The notes beneath the pieces are model-generated. The model was given only the letters and a program-made list of their open reading frames with translations. It did no database searches and had not been told where the DNA came from. This document shows positions 1 to 7,923 of a stretch of 64,000 nucleotides of DNA, piece by piece. Made by a program: the position numbers and the translations under genes. The number at the start of each line of letters is the position of its first letter. Position 1 is the stretch's first letter. This DNA comes from Aestuariibaculum marinum (GTDB lineage Bacteria; Bacteroidota; Bacteroidia; Flavobacteriales; Flavobacteriaceae), in contig NZ_JACVXD010000009.1 in NCBI RefSeq assembly GCF_014596975.1, positions 1 through 64,000 of the forward strand, written 5' to 3'.

Positions 1-1010
1 TGTTAACCCAAGGTTGGCGACGTTATATTTGGAACATCGAAAATCTAAAAGAGAGCCATCAAAATGCCAAACCGTTTCTATCGGACAGCTTAATGGGAGT
101 TGTACGGTTGCAAAAACCCAATAAAAAAGAAGAACCTAAATCTAAAATAGTTATGGCGTTTACAGGCGATTCTTTAAGAGGAAAAGACATGATTATGACT
201 GATGATTCGGGGAAATTCAACATAAGTGCCAAACATTTTAAAATGAGCGAACAAAGTTATTTGTATATAAAACCCATGACGCCCGAAAAACCAAAATATA
301 TCATCAACATCAATGATAATACTTTTGAAACCCTAAATAAAAAAAGAACTACATTAACCTTAAATTACCCTATTTCAAAAGTTACAGAACAAAACACTGA
401 ACAACAAAATTTTGATTTCGTTTCGTCTGAAAAAATAAACAAACTAAAAGAAATTCAAATTGAAGCTAAAAAGAAAAAGGTCTTTAGAGATAAATATCTT
501 GGTGTTTTGGATAGTTTGGCTAGGCTTGAAAATTATGATTATGTATGTAAAGAGGATGTCTTAAACTGTCCTATACATGTGAATGATGATTCAAACAAAA
601 CGCCCATAGAAGGAGTTGCATATAAAAAGCATAAAAATTTAACAAAAAATAATCTTGGAGAATGGGTTTGGTATGGATGGACTTTACACCCTCGTTATCA
701 ATCAATAAGTAATTTAACAGCTGAAGAACTCTTAAAAAAATTCAATTTAAAAATGCTCAAAGGTTATTACGGAAAACGTGAATTTTACAATCCTGTTTAC
801 GATGAAGTTACCGTAAACGATCCTTTTCCCGATTATAGAAATACGCTGTTTTGGAAACCTGATATTATTACCAACACCAACGGAGAAGCTGTAATTGAAT
901 TTCACTGTTCAGATATTAATTCAAACTTTCTAGGAGTTGTAGAAGGTGCAAATGTAAATGGCTCTTTAGGAATGAAAAGGGTAACATTTAAGGTTATAAA
1001 AAAGGATTGA
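1..1010 (+). CDS. C-terminal part of a large envelope protein (MG2 / carboxypeptidase-like regulatory family), 5' truncated
   Basis: The frame is open from base 3 through the window edge to a TGA at 1008-1010, so the gene begins outside the window; the ATG at 93 is internal. The first visible residues, LTQGWRRYIW, match a motif I associate with long Bacteroidota surface proteins that combine macroglobulin-like MG2, carboxypeptidase-like regulatory and plug-like segments. The C-terminus has the same family's ending, with a FYNP..YD stretch, then FWKPDI and a beta-rich domain ending in GVVEGANVNG. No catalytic motif is visible. It is probably a periplasmic or outer-membrane-associated protein of unknown substrate. 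It could be native chromosome or cargo of the integrase-bearing element that follows; the window does not decide this. Family assignment is from recall of similar C-termini and is moderate. Confidence 0.6.
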   Translation, partial: LTQGWRRYIWNIENLKESHQNAKPFLSDSLMGVVRLQKPNKKEEPKSKIVMAFTGDSLRGKDMIMTDDSGKFNISAKHFKMSEQSYLYIKPMTPEKPKYIININDNTFETLNKKRTTLTLNYPISKVTEQNTEQQNFDFVSSEKINKLKEIQIEAKKKKVFRDKYLGVLDSLARLENYDYVCKEDVLNCPIHVNDDSNKTPIEGVAYKKHKNLTKNNLGEWVWYGWTLHPRYQSISNLTAEELLKKFNLKMLKGYYGKREFYNPVYDEVTVNDPFPDYRNTLFWKPDIITNTNGEAVIEFHCSDINSNFLGVVEGANVNGSLGMKRVTFKVIKKD

Positions 1011-1448
1011 TTTTTTATATAGCATCCCGTAAAAAATTGAATTTAGTGTAAAAAACGGAAATAGAGAACCACTTGTGGTGGTAAAAATTGAGCATAGCTG
1101 AATTTTAGCTAGCCCCCTTATTTAATAATATTTCATATTAAAAATTAGACAGGTTCATTACACCTAGTGTGTAAGTTAAAAATTGAGGGGTTATCTTTTT
1201 TAAAGACACTATCCCATTAAGTGTGTAAACTTAAATTATCGAGGGTTTAACTTTTTTAAAGTTGAAACCTTTTTCAAATATAGTTTAAAATAATACCCCA
1301 GTTTCTAACCGTTTCTTAGTTGCATCTCTAAGAGATAAAAAGATGACTTCAAAACGGTTCTACCTGTTGGAATTGAGAGCTTATTTTTAGAATGCTTTCT
1401 GATTTTTCCATTAAGTATGCCCTATAACTGACATCTAGAAGTTATAGC
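1011..1448. other. 438-base spacer without a credible gene; decayed mobile-element sequence
   Basis: No open frame of convincing composition lies between the truncated envelope gene and the integrase. The stretch holds two imperfect direct repeats (listed separately), and a weak hairpin just after the integrase stop (arms TATAACT at 1423-1429 and AGTTATA at 1440-1446) that could end integrase transcription. The rest is AT-rich with no RNA gene that I recognise. It reads as remnant sequence of inserted elements. Confidence 0.5.
1161..1261. repeat. Two imperfect direct repeats resembling IS256-family termini
   Basis: Copy 1 (about 1161-1205) and copy 2 (about 1213-1261) share AGTGTGTAA, then a TTAAA-containing stretch, then GAGGG and CTTTTTTAAAG, and start 52 bases apart. 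Copy 2 is preceded by GACACTATCCCATTA. GA...TCC...TGTGTAAA is the general form of an IS256-family terminal inverted repeat as I recall it. No transposase frame accompanies either copy, so these look like solo ends left by nested or decayed insertions. The alternative is a simple duplicated spacer. Confidence 0.4.
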
Positions 1449-2675
1449 TCATTTATCCTCTAGACGCTCCAACAAACTACTAATATCCTTGCTAATTTTA
1501 CTTTCTTCAACTCTGGCATAAATTTGTGTGGTTGTCAATTTAGTATGCCCTAATAATTTTGAAACGGTTTCTATAGGTACTCCATTGGAGAGCATTACAG
1601 TAGTAGCAAAAGTATGTCTGGCTACATGGAAAGTCAGATTCTTATATATTCCGCAATCAGCAGCTATTTCCTTCAAATAACTATTGGTCTTTTGATTAGA
1701 ACTGATTGGCAATAAATTTCCTGTTTTATTTAGAATTTTGTCTTGACTGTACTTTTTAATAATATCCAAGGCTTTTGGAAGCACAGGTACCTTTACGTTT
1801 TCGTCTGTCTTTTCTCTTTTAGTATATATCCATAGATTGTTATCTATTCCTCTAACAATGTTAGCTACTGTTAGCTCTTTAACATCAACATATGATAAAC
1901 CGGTATAACAGGAAAAAATAAAACAATCCTTAACTCGCTCCAAACGTTCACTTTTAAATTCAGTCGACTCTAAAATTTTAAGTTCTCTTTCAGTTAAATA
2001 AGCTCGATCATACTTATTATATTTCAATTTAAACTGACTAAACGGATTCTTTAGCATCCATTCCAGTTTAACTCCCAAATTGAGAATTTTCTTGAAACGC
2101 TCCAGGTGTTTCATAACACCGTTGTTAGATAACATCAATTCCTTTTTGGAATTTTTATAATGACGCAGATAATATTCAAAATCAGTTATAAACTCATAAT
2201 TAAGCTGTTTAAGATAGATATCCTTTGATTTTCGTTTGCTTTGTAAGAACTCATATAAATATCTTTCTGTAGTATAATAATTCTTCATGGTTCCTGGTTT
2301 AAGTACCGTTCCCATTTTATCATGATGATAACTAACCAGATCTCTTAAAGTTTTGCTGGTTTCATCCTCCCCTAAATACCTAGATTTGATTGAATCTGAA
2401 GAAACAATTGCATCCTCAAAGAGTAATTCTTTGTGACAATTCAATAATTTACCAAATACTTCGTCTAAATAAGTATTCAGAGCCTTTACTTTCATAGAAC
2501 TTCCCCTTGCCCTACTCTTATTGCTATCCCAGTCTTTAACTAGAACAGCTCGCTTTAAACTGATTTCCGATCGCTTACCACTAACGGTAATACGTACATA
2601 AATAGAAAGTTCTTCTGGATTGCTTCTTGATTTTCTTGTGAAGAAAATAACAGCAAATGTGTTTTTTGATTTCAT
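1449..2675 (-). CDS. Tyrosine recombinase / site-specific integrase (Bacteroidota type)
   Basis: 408 residues, full length for the family. Three parts are visible: an N-terminal arm-binding domain (about 1-95, FFTRKSRSNPEE and a YVRIT strand), a SAM-like core-binding domain (about 105-205) and a catalytic domain (about 215-400). Catalytic residues are a Lys near 287-289, H350 and R353 in HVARHTFAT, H377 in LGHTKLT and the nucleophile Y386 in QIYARV. Box I reads CYTGLSYVD, so the usual first catalytic Arg is Ser261. The same substitution is known from the IntDOT integrase of Bacteroides conjugative transposons. The gene starts 214 bases beyond the 3' end of tRNA-Pro on the same strand, the usual place for the integrase of a tRNA-integrated island. 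No excisionase, mobilisation gene or second attachment site is visible. Confidence 0.9.
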   Translation of the reverse strand: MKSKNTFAVIFFTRKSRSNPEELSIYVRITVSGKRSEISLKRAVLVKDWDSNKSRARGSSMKVKALNTYLDEVFGKLLNCHKELLFEDAIVSSDSIKSRYLGEDETSKTLRDLVSYHHDKMGTVLKPGTMKNYYTTERYLYEFLQSKRKSKDIYLKQLNYEFITDFEYYLRHYKNSKKELMLSNNGVMKHLERFKKILNLGVKLEWMLKNPFSQFKLKYNKYDRAYLTERELKILESTEFKSERLERVKDCFIFSCYTGLSYVDVKELTVANIVRGIDNNLWIYTKREKTDENVKVPVLPKALDIIKKYSQDKILNKTGNLLPISSNQKTNSYLKEIAADCGIYKNLTFHVARHTFATTVMLSNGVPIETVSKLLGHTKLTTTQIYARVEESKISKDISSLLERLEDK

Positions 2676-2768
2676 TGTAAAATGACTTTAATTAAACAAT
2701 ACCTGTTAAATCAAAAGTCAAATCAATTTCGAAAGTTCCTTAAAGATAATACATTTCGGTTAAACCTC

Positions 2769-2788
2769 TGCACACCGAATTGCACACC
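2769..2788. repeat. Direct repeat TGCACACC x2, candidate arm-type site
   Basis: TGCACACC occurs at 2769-2776 and again at 2781-2788, 12 bases apart. The pair lies between the integrase start and the tRNA-Pro 3' end, where integrase arm-type or excisionase sites would be expected. The function is inferred from position only. Confidence 0.3.
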
Positions 2789-2832
2789 TAATATTTAGTT
2801 TTAAATGAATTCAAACAAATGCATAAAAAATA

Positions 2833-2866
2833 AAAACACTGAAAATCAAAAGATTAACAGTGTTTT
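2833..2866 (-). terminator. Rho-independent terminator of tRNA-Pro
   Basis: Inverted repeat AAAACACTG (2833-2841) and CAGTGTTTT (2858-2866) with a 16-base loop. Read on the minus strand the hairpin runs into a T-rich tract, 24 bases after the tRNA 3' end. Confidence 0.65.
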
Positions 2867-2889
2867 AGTTCAACTTATTACTAAGTTCG

Positions 2890-2964
2890 TCGGGGTGGCA
2901 GGATTCGAACCTGCGACCTCCTGCTCCCAAAGCAGGCGCGATAACCGGGCTACGCTACACCCCG
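2890..2964 (-). tRNA. tRNA-Pro (anticodon TGG)
   Basis: On the minus strand the sequence folds as a standard tRNA: acceptor arm CGGGGTG pairing with CACCCCG, anticodon stem CCTGC/GCAGG closing a TTTGGGA loop with anticodon TGG, and T-arm GCAGG TTCGAAT CCTGC. The discriminator is A (2890) and the CCA end is not encoded. A strong promoter lies upstream and a hairpin terminator downstream. Its 3' end faces the integrase gene, so it is the probable attachment target of that element. Confidence 0.97.
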
Positions 2965-2992
2965 AGTATAATGGTTATCTCATTACGGGGTG

Positions 2993-3022
2993 CAAATATA
3001 CTTCTTTATATGAAATACACAA
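2993..3022 (-). promoter_or_regulatory. Promoter of tRNA-Pro
   Basis: On the minus strand TTG (3020-3022), a 19-base spacer, then TATATTTG (2993-3000). This is an exact match to the Bacteroidota primary-sigma consensus. The predicted start near 2987 is about 23 bases before the mature 5' end. Confidence 0.8.
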
Positions 3023-3103
3023 CCCTTTTTTCTAAAATTTTACACCATTTCTACGTTCATTTTTTAATTAACTTAGCCCAGCATCAACTAACTCTCTTTA
3101 AAC

Positions 3104-5389
3104 TTGAACTTTACCACATATATTTTTACTTTTACCATCATCATATTTTTTAATTCTAAGGGTTTATGTCAATCAAAAATCGCTGGAAAAGTGATTGATT
3201 TGGACACAAACAGCCCGCTTTCTCAAGTATCAATCATTCTTAAAAACAAACAGGACACGGTTTATTCCAACAATCAGGGCCTGTTTAAAATAGAAACCTT
3301 CGGTTATTATGAGTTTTACAAATCAGGGTATTTTCATAAAACAGTAATTATTCAAGAAGACCACCCAATTATTCAATTACAAATCAACCCTTCTGAATTA
3401 CATGAAATCGTGGTAAATGCAAACCAAATTTCAAAACCTTTAAATTCGTCTTACGCCTCTTATAACATTATATCGACCGAAGACCTACAAAAAAACAGCA
3501 CTACCGACCTAGCTCCTGCGTTAAATAAAGTTCCGGGGGTCTTTATGCAAAATGGAACATTAAACACAAACCGAATCACCATTAGAGGTATTGGTTCCAG
3601 AAATTTATACGGCACCAGTAAAATAAGGGCGTATTTTAAAGACATCCCCCTAACCTCAGGAAATGGTGAAACTACAATTGAAGATTTTGAGTTAACCATT
3701 CTATCAAGAATTGAAATTATAAAAGGATCAGGGTCGTCTATTCATGGTGCCGGTTTAGGTGGCACCATAAATTTAATTCCTAAAACTGCAAGTTATAACC
3801 AAACTAACATACAAAACACAACTACTTTCGGCTCTTTTGGTTTGTTTAAAGACGTTATAAGCTTCTGCTCAGGATTAAAAAACACGAGTATCAATGCCGT
3901 TTTCAGTCACACCCAAAGTGACGGCTATAGAATCAATAATTCATATAACAGAAAAACTATTACCCTAAATTCTAATCATTATATAAATGAACGGAATGAA
4001 ATTTCTCTTCTCGGGAGTTTTATCAATTTAAAAGGCTACATCCCTAGCTCTATTAATGAAAACATCTTCTTAAACAGTCCTGAATCGGCAGCACACACCT
4101 GGGAACAAGCTAAAGGCTATGAAGACACCAAACGCACTCTTTTAGGTATATCCTGGCATCATCAATACAGCAATACTCTTTCACAAAAAACCAGTGTGTT
4201 TACCTCATTTAAAAACAGCTACGAACCTAGGCCTTTTAACATCCTGTCTGAAAATCTATCGGCTTTAGGAATTCGAAGTAGAATTTTAGGTGAGACCACT
4301 AAGTTTAAATGGACTATCGGCGCTGAATTTTTTAATGATTTCTATAAGTGGAAAACTTTCGAAAACCTCTATCAGGATTATCCTTCAGGCACAGGAAGTA
4401 TTCAAGGCGATCTACTTTCAAACAATAAAGAAACCCGTGATTACTTCAATATGTTTTTAGAAACCAATTATAGTATTAATGAGAAAACAATAGTCTCTTT
4501 TGGGTTGAATTTTAATAAAACATCCTATACACTCAATGATAATTTCAATAACGATACAAATCCAGATCAGTCAGGTTCCTATTCCTTTAAAAACATCCTC
4601 TCTCCTACGATTGGTTTGACGCATACAATTTCAGAAAACATCAATCTTTATTCTAATATCAGTCACGGATTTTCACCACCAACAACTACCGAAACTCTAC
4701 TCCCTGATGGATTAATCAATCCTAATATCAAACCCGAAACAGGCTGGAATTTTGAAATCGGGTCGCGTTCAACATTTTTTAACAACAAGTTATTATGCTA
4801 TGTATCTGCTTACAGATTAAATATTTCAGATTTATTGGTTGCTAAACGTACTGGGAATGATGAATACATAGGCCTTAATGCAGGTAAAACCCAGCATGAT
4901 GGCATTGAATTGAGTGGAACTTTTCAATGGTTTAAAAACAAAACCTATCAATTAAACACGAATTTAACCTACTCGCTCAATCATTATAAATTTAAGGATT
5001 ATGTAGATGGTGAGAACAATTATTCCGGTAACGATTTAACCGGTGTTCCTAACCATGTTTTTAATTTAGAATTGGATTTCAAAACCCCTCTAGGTTTCTA
5101 TGGCAACTTATTGTTTCAAAACATTGGTAGCATACCTATCACCGATAGTAACGACTTATATACAGATTCTTACAACCTGACTAATTTTAAAATTGGATGG
5201 CTAAAAAACCTTAATAAAAAACTAAATATCAATGTTTTTTTAGGTTTAAATAATATCTTTGATATAGCCTATGCCTCTCAAATTCTTATCAATGCGACAG
5301 GTTTTAATGGCGCTCAACCCAGATATTATTACCCTGGAAACCCAGTAAATTACTATTCAGGTATTAATATCTCATACAACATAAACTAA
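3104..5389 (+). CDS. TonB-dependent outer-membrane receptor upstream of a PQQ dehydrogenase
   Basis: 761 residues. The start is TTG at 3104; the frame has a stop at 3089-3091 and no ATG before the signal peptide (MNFTTYIFTFTIIIFF...LCQ). After the signal comes a carboxypeptidase-like regulatory domain (about 24-100, AGKVIDLDTNSPL and YSNNQGLF), then the plug (about 110-225, with VPGVFMQ, TIRGIGSRN and IHGAGLGGTINLI), then a 22-strand barrel ending in ISYNIN. It imports a ligand across the outer membrane with TonB energy. It is followed after 6 bases by a soluble PQQ-type sugar dehydrogenase and a cytochrome c, so it probably brings in either the dehydrogenase substrate or PQQ itself, as PqqU/YncD does in E. 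coli. Ligand assignment is inference; family assignment is firm. Confidence 0.9.
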   Translation: MNFTTYIFTFTIIIFFNSKGLCQSKIAGKVIDLDTNSPLSQVSIILKNKQDTVYSNNQGLFKIETFGYYEFYKSGYFHKTVIIQEDHPIIQLQINPSELHEIVVNANQISKPLNSSYASYNIISTEDLQKNSTTDLAPALNKVPGVFMQNGTLNTNRITIRGIGSRNLYGTSKIRAYFKDIPLTSGNGETTIEDFELTILSRIEIIKGSGSSIHGAGLGGTINLIPKTASYNQTNIQNTTTFGSFGLFKDVISFCSGLKNTSINAVFSHTQSDGYRINNSYNRKTITLNSNHYINERNEISLLGSFINLKGYIPSSINENIFLNSPESAAHTWEQAKGYEDTKRTLLGISWHHQYSNTLSQKTSVFTSFKNSYEPRPFNILSENLSALGIRSRILGETTKFKWTIGAEFFNDFYKWKTFENLYQDYPSGTGSIQGDLLSNNKETRDYFNMFLETNYSINEKTIVSFGLNFNKTSYTLNDNFNNDTNPDQSGSYSFKNILSPTIGLTHTISENINLYSNISHGFSPPTTTETLLPDGLINPNIKPETGWNFEIGSRSTFFNNKLLCYVSAYRLNISDLLVAKRTGNDEYIGLNAGKTQHDGIELSGTFQWFKNKTYQLNTNLTYSLNHYKFKDYVDGENNYSGNDLTGVPNHVFNLELDFKTPLGFYGNLLFQNIGSIPITDSNDLYTDSYNLTNFKIGWLKNLNKKLNINVFLGLNNIFDIAYASQILINATGFNGAQPRYYYPGNPVNYYSGINISYNIN

Positions 5390-5395
5390 CAAGCT

Positions 5396-6517
5396 ATGAA
5401 ACGAATTTACTCCCTATTAACCCTATTAATAGTTTATAGTTCTTGCGCACAGCAGACCGAATCTGAAATTAAAGCTGAACCACCTGAAAACATTGAATAT
5501 GAAACCGAACTTGTTGTTCCCGATTTAAATATTGCATGGGGAATGGCCTTTCTTCCTGATGGAAGCATGCTTATAACTGAAAAATCTGGAGAACTTATTC
5601 ACTTTAAAGACGGAACTAAAACTACAATAAATGGCTTACCTGAAATTTATGTACGGGGTCAAGGTGGCTTTATGGATATCAAGTTACATCCTGATTACAA
5701 AACTAATGGTTGGATTTATTTCTCGTATGCTTCTCCCGATGGTGAAGGCGAAGGTGGCAATACAGCTATTATGAGAGCGAAATTAAACGGAACATCACTA
5801 ACAAATCAACAACAATTATACAAAGCAACCCCTAACACCACAAAAGGACAACATTTTGGTTCAAGGATTGAATTTGATAATCAAAGCTACCTATTTTTCT
5901 CCATTGGCGAACGTGGACAGCGCGATGTTAATCCACAAGACATCACCAGAGACTGCGGTAAAATATACAGGTTAAATGCTGATGGAACTATACCTTCAGA
6001 CAATCCATTTGTAAATAACCTAGATGCGAAAACCGCCATTTATAGTTACGGTCACAGAAATCCACAAGGCATGACAAAACACCCAGAAACCGGAGCAATC
6101 TGGACTCACGAACATGGTCCTCAGGGTGGTGACGAAATCAACGTCATTGAAAAAGGGAAAAACTATGGCTGGCCTGTAATTTCCTATGGAATCAATTATA
6201 GCGGTACAAGCTTCACTGATATTACCGAAAAAGAAGGCATGGAACAACCGCTTTTTTATTGGGTACCTTCTATAGCGCCAAGCGGAATGACGTTTGTTAA
6301 TTCAGATAAATACCCTAACTGGAAAGGCAACTTACTGGTTGGTTCTTTAAAATTTCAATATTTAGAACGACTCATTCTTGAAAATAACAAAGTAACAAAG
6401 CGCGAAAAACTATTTGAATCAATTGGTCGTGTTAGAGATGTTCGACAAGCGCCAGATGGCTACATTTATCTTAGCGTTGAAGGCAAAGGCATATTTAAAA
6501 TTGTTCCCAAAAACTAA
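5396..6517 (+). CDS. PQQ-dependent sugar dehydrogenase (soluble GDH / YliI family) lipoprotein
   Basis: 373 residues. The N-terminus is a lipoprotein signal, MKRIYSLLTLLIVYSSC, with Cys17 as the lipidated residue. The body is the six-bladed propeller of the soluble glucose/aldose dehydrogenase family: WGMAFLPDGSML in blade 1, GGFMDIKLHPDY, GQHFGSRI carrying the probable catalytic His, GHRNPQGM, THEHGPQGGDE, and a closing RVRDVRQAPDGYIYL. Members oxidise aldose sugars with PQQ and pass electrons to a cytochrome or another acceptor. The next gene is a class I cytochrome c, which fits as the acceptor. No PQQ biosynthesis gene is in the window, so the cofactor may be scavenged. Exact substrate is unknown. 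Confidence 0.88.
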   Translation: MKRIYSLLTLLIVYSSCAQQTESEIKAEPPENIEYETELVVPDLNIAWGMAFLPDGSMLITEKSGELIHFKDGTKTTINGLPEIYVRGQGGFMDIKLHPDYKTNGWIYFSYASPDGEGEGGNTAIMRAKLNGTSLTNQQQLYKATPNTTKGQHFGSRIEFDNQSYLFFSIGERGQRDVNPQDITRDCGKIYRLNADGTIPSDNPFVNNLDAKTAIYSYGHRNPQGMTKHPETGAIWTHEHGPQGGDEINVIEKGKNYGWPVISYGINYSGTSFTDITEKEGMEQPLFYWVPSIAPSGMTFVNSDKYPNWKGNLLVGSLKFQYLERLILENNKVTKREKLFESIGRVRDVRQAPDGYIYLSVEGKGIFKIVPKN

Positions 6518-6525
6518 AATACCCT

Positions 6526-6924
6526 ATGAAATTTATCTTATTAAGCTTAATTATTACAGCTTCATCAATCACCTATAATTTAAAACAAACCCCTTTAGAA
6601 GAAAGCATAAAACGTGGCAGTGAAATTTATACAGACTTTTGCATGAACTGCCACTTACCAAACGGCGAAGGAGTAAAAAATGTGTATCCGCCTTTAGCTA
6701 AATCAGACTTTCTAGCCAAAAATCAAGAAGCCAGTATAAGAGCAGTTAAGTATGGTGTTAATGGAGAATTAAAAGTCAATGGTATGACCTATAAAAATGT
6801 AATGGCTCCCTTGGGATTATCGGATTCCGAAGTTGCCGATGTTATGAATTACATTAACAACTCCTGGGGAAACAAGAATAAAAAAATGATTACCAAGGAA
6901 GTAGTAGAGAAAATCAAAAAATAA
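6526..6924 (+). CDS. Class I c-type cytochrome
   Basis: 132 residues with an N-terminal export signal (about 1-15), one haem-binding CMNCH at 39-43 and a distal Met in NGMTYKNVMAPLG (Met87 or Met93). The domain ends in the usual VMNYINNSWGN helix. It starts 8 bases after the sugar dehydrogenase stop, so the two are almost certainly co-transcribed. The likely role is to carry electrons from the PQQ dehydrogenase to the respiratory chain in the periplasm. The Lys-rich tail after residue 116 is not part of the haem fold. Confidence 0.9.
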   Translation: MKFILLSLIITASSITYNLKQTPLEESIKRGSEIYTDFCMNCHLPNGEGVKNVYPPLAKSDFLAKNQEASIRAVKYGVNGELKVNGMTYKNVMAPLGLSDSEVADVMNYINNSWGNKNKKMITKEVVEKIKK

Positions 6925-6956
6925 ACGCATTCTCGGTTAAATGTTTTACATTTATT

Positions 6957-6964
6957 TAAATTTG
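6957..6964 (+). promoter_or_regulatory. -7 element upstream of udk
   Basis: TAAATTTG matches TAnnTTTG 28 bases before the udk start. No good TTG lies at the right upstream distance, so only half of the promoter is supported. Confidence 0.45.
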
Positions 6965-6991
6965 TAACAGGCTAATCAAATAAAATTACAC

Positions 6992-7597
6992 ATGCTTATT
7001 ATAGGAATTGCAGGCGGTACGGGCTGTGGTAAAACCACTGTAGTAAACCAAATACTTAACGAGCTTCCGGAAGGTGAAATAGGTGTAATTTCGCAGGATT
7101 CGTATTATCAGGACACCTCTCATTTAAGTTATGATGAGCGCGTTAAAATTAATTTCGACCACCCGCGCTCCATAGATTTCGAACTCCTGGAAAGTCACCT
7201 AAAAGAGCTGAAAGAAGACAAACCTATACACCAACCCGTATACTCGTTTGTTAAACATAACCGAACTGGAGATACGATTTTAACGCACCCAAGAAAGGTT
7301 ATGATTGTTGAAGGTATTTTAATTTTAACCAGTCCTGAAATCAGAAATATGTGTGACATAAAAATATTTGTGCATGCCGATTCCGATGAGCGTTTAATTC
7401 GTCGTTTGAAACGTGATATTTCAGAGCGTGGTCGTGATTTAGATGAAGTTTTAGGCCGGTACCAGACCACTTTAAAACCCATGCACGATCAATTTATTGA
7501 ACCCATGAAAGAATTTGCAGATATTATTATCCCTAACAATAAATACAACACTGTTGCGGTAGATATTGTGCGAACTATTATTAACAACCGACTTTAA
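6992..7597 (+). CDS. udk: Uridine kinase
   Basis: 201 residues, normal length. The P-loop GGTGCGKTT lies at about 8-16, followed by the family signatures DSYYQD, NFDHPRSIDF and the lid segment DSDERLIRRLKRDISERGRD. The enzyme phosphorylates uridine and cytidine with a nucleoside triphosphate in pyrimidine salvage and is cytoplasmic. It heads a tightly packed operon: the DivIC-like gene follows 2 bases after its stop, then mutA overlaps that gene. The same order is familiar in Flavobacteriia. Start is the first ATG after the -7 element. Confidence 0.95.
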   Translation: MLIIGIAGGTGCGKTTVVNQILNELPEGEIGVISQDSYYQDTSHLSYDERVKINFDHPRSIDFELLESHLKELKEDKPIHQPVYSFVKHNRTGDTILTHPRKVMIVEGILILTSPEIRNMCDIKIFVHADSDERLIRRLKRDISERGRDLDEVLGRYQTTLKPMHDQFIEPMKEFADIIIPNNKYNTVAVDIVRTIINNRL

Positions 7598-7599
7598 GT

Positions 7600-7923
7600 A
7601 TGGCGTTTTTTAAACATAAAATATTCAAACCCTTTAAAAACATATTCGTACTTATTATCACCCTTTTTGTAGTATGGATGCTGTTTTTCGATGCTAATTC
7701 CTGGCTTATTCACAACGAATTAAATTCAGACATTCATGACTTAGAAGCTGAAAAAGAATACTATTTAAAGGAAATTGAAAAAGATAAAAAAGCATTAAAA
7801 AAACTAAGTACCGAAGAAGGTCTTGAAAAATTTGCCCGCGAAGAGTATTATATGAAACGTGACAGTGAAGAAATTTTTATTATCGAATACGAAGACAGTT
7901 TAAAAACACAAAACAATGACTAA
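7600..7923 (+). CDS. Septum formation initiator family protein (DivIC/FtsB-like)
   Basis: 107 residues. A basic N-terminus (MAFFKHKIFKPFKN) is followed by one membrane helix (about 15-30) and a periplasmic coiled coil rich in Glu and Lys (about 40-75), then the conserved EEGLEKFAREEYYMKR segment that marks FtsB/DivIC proteins. These are bitopic division proteins that bind FtsL and FtsQ at the septum. It overlaps the mutA start by 8 bases, so it is translated with the metabolic genes around it. There is no functional link that I know of between them. Confidence 0.85.
   Translation: MAFFKHKIFKPFKNIFVLIITLFVVWMLFFDANSWLIHNELNSDIHDLEAEKEYYLKEIEKDKKALKKLSTEEGLEKFAREEYYMKRDSEEIFIIEYEDSLKTQNND

Noticed and set aside
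2805..3035. 76-codon open frame containing VAGFEPATSCSQSRRDNRATLHPE
   Set aside because: It is the antisense translation of tRNA-Pro; this peptide is a well-known spurious product of reading through a tRNA.
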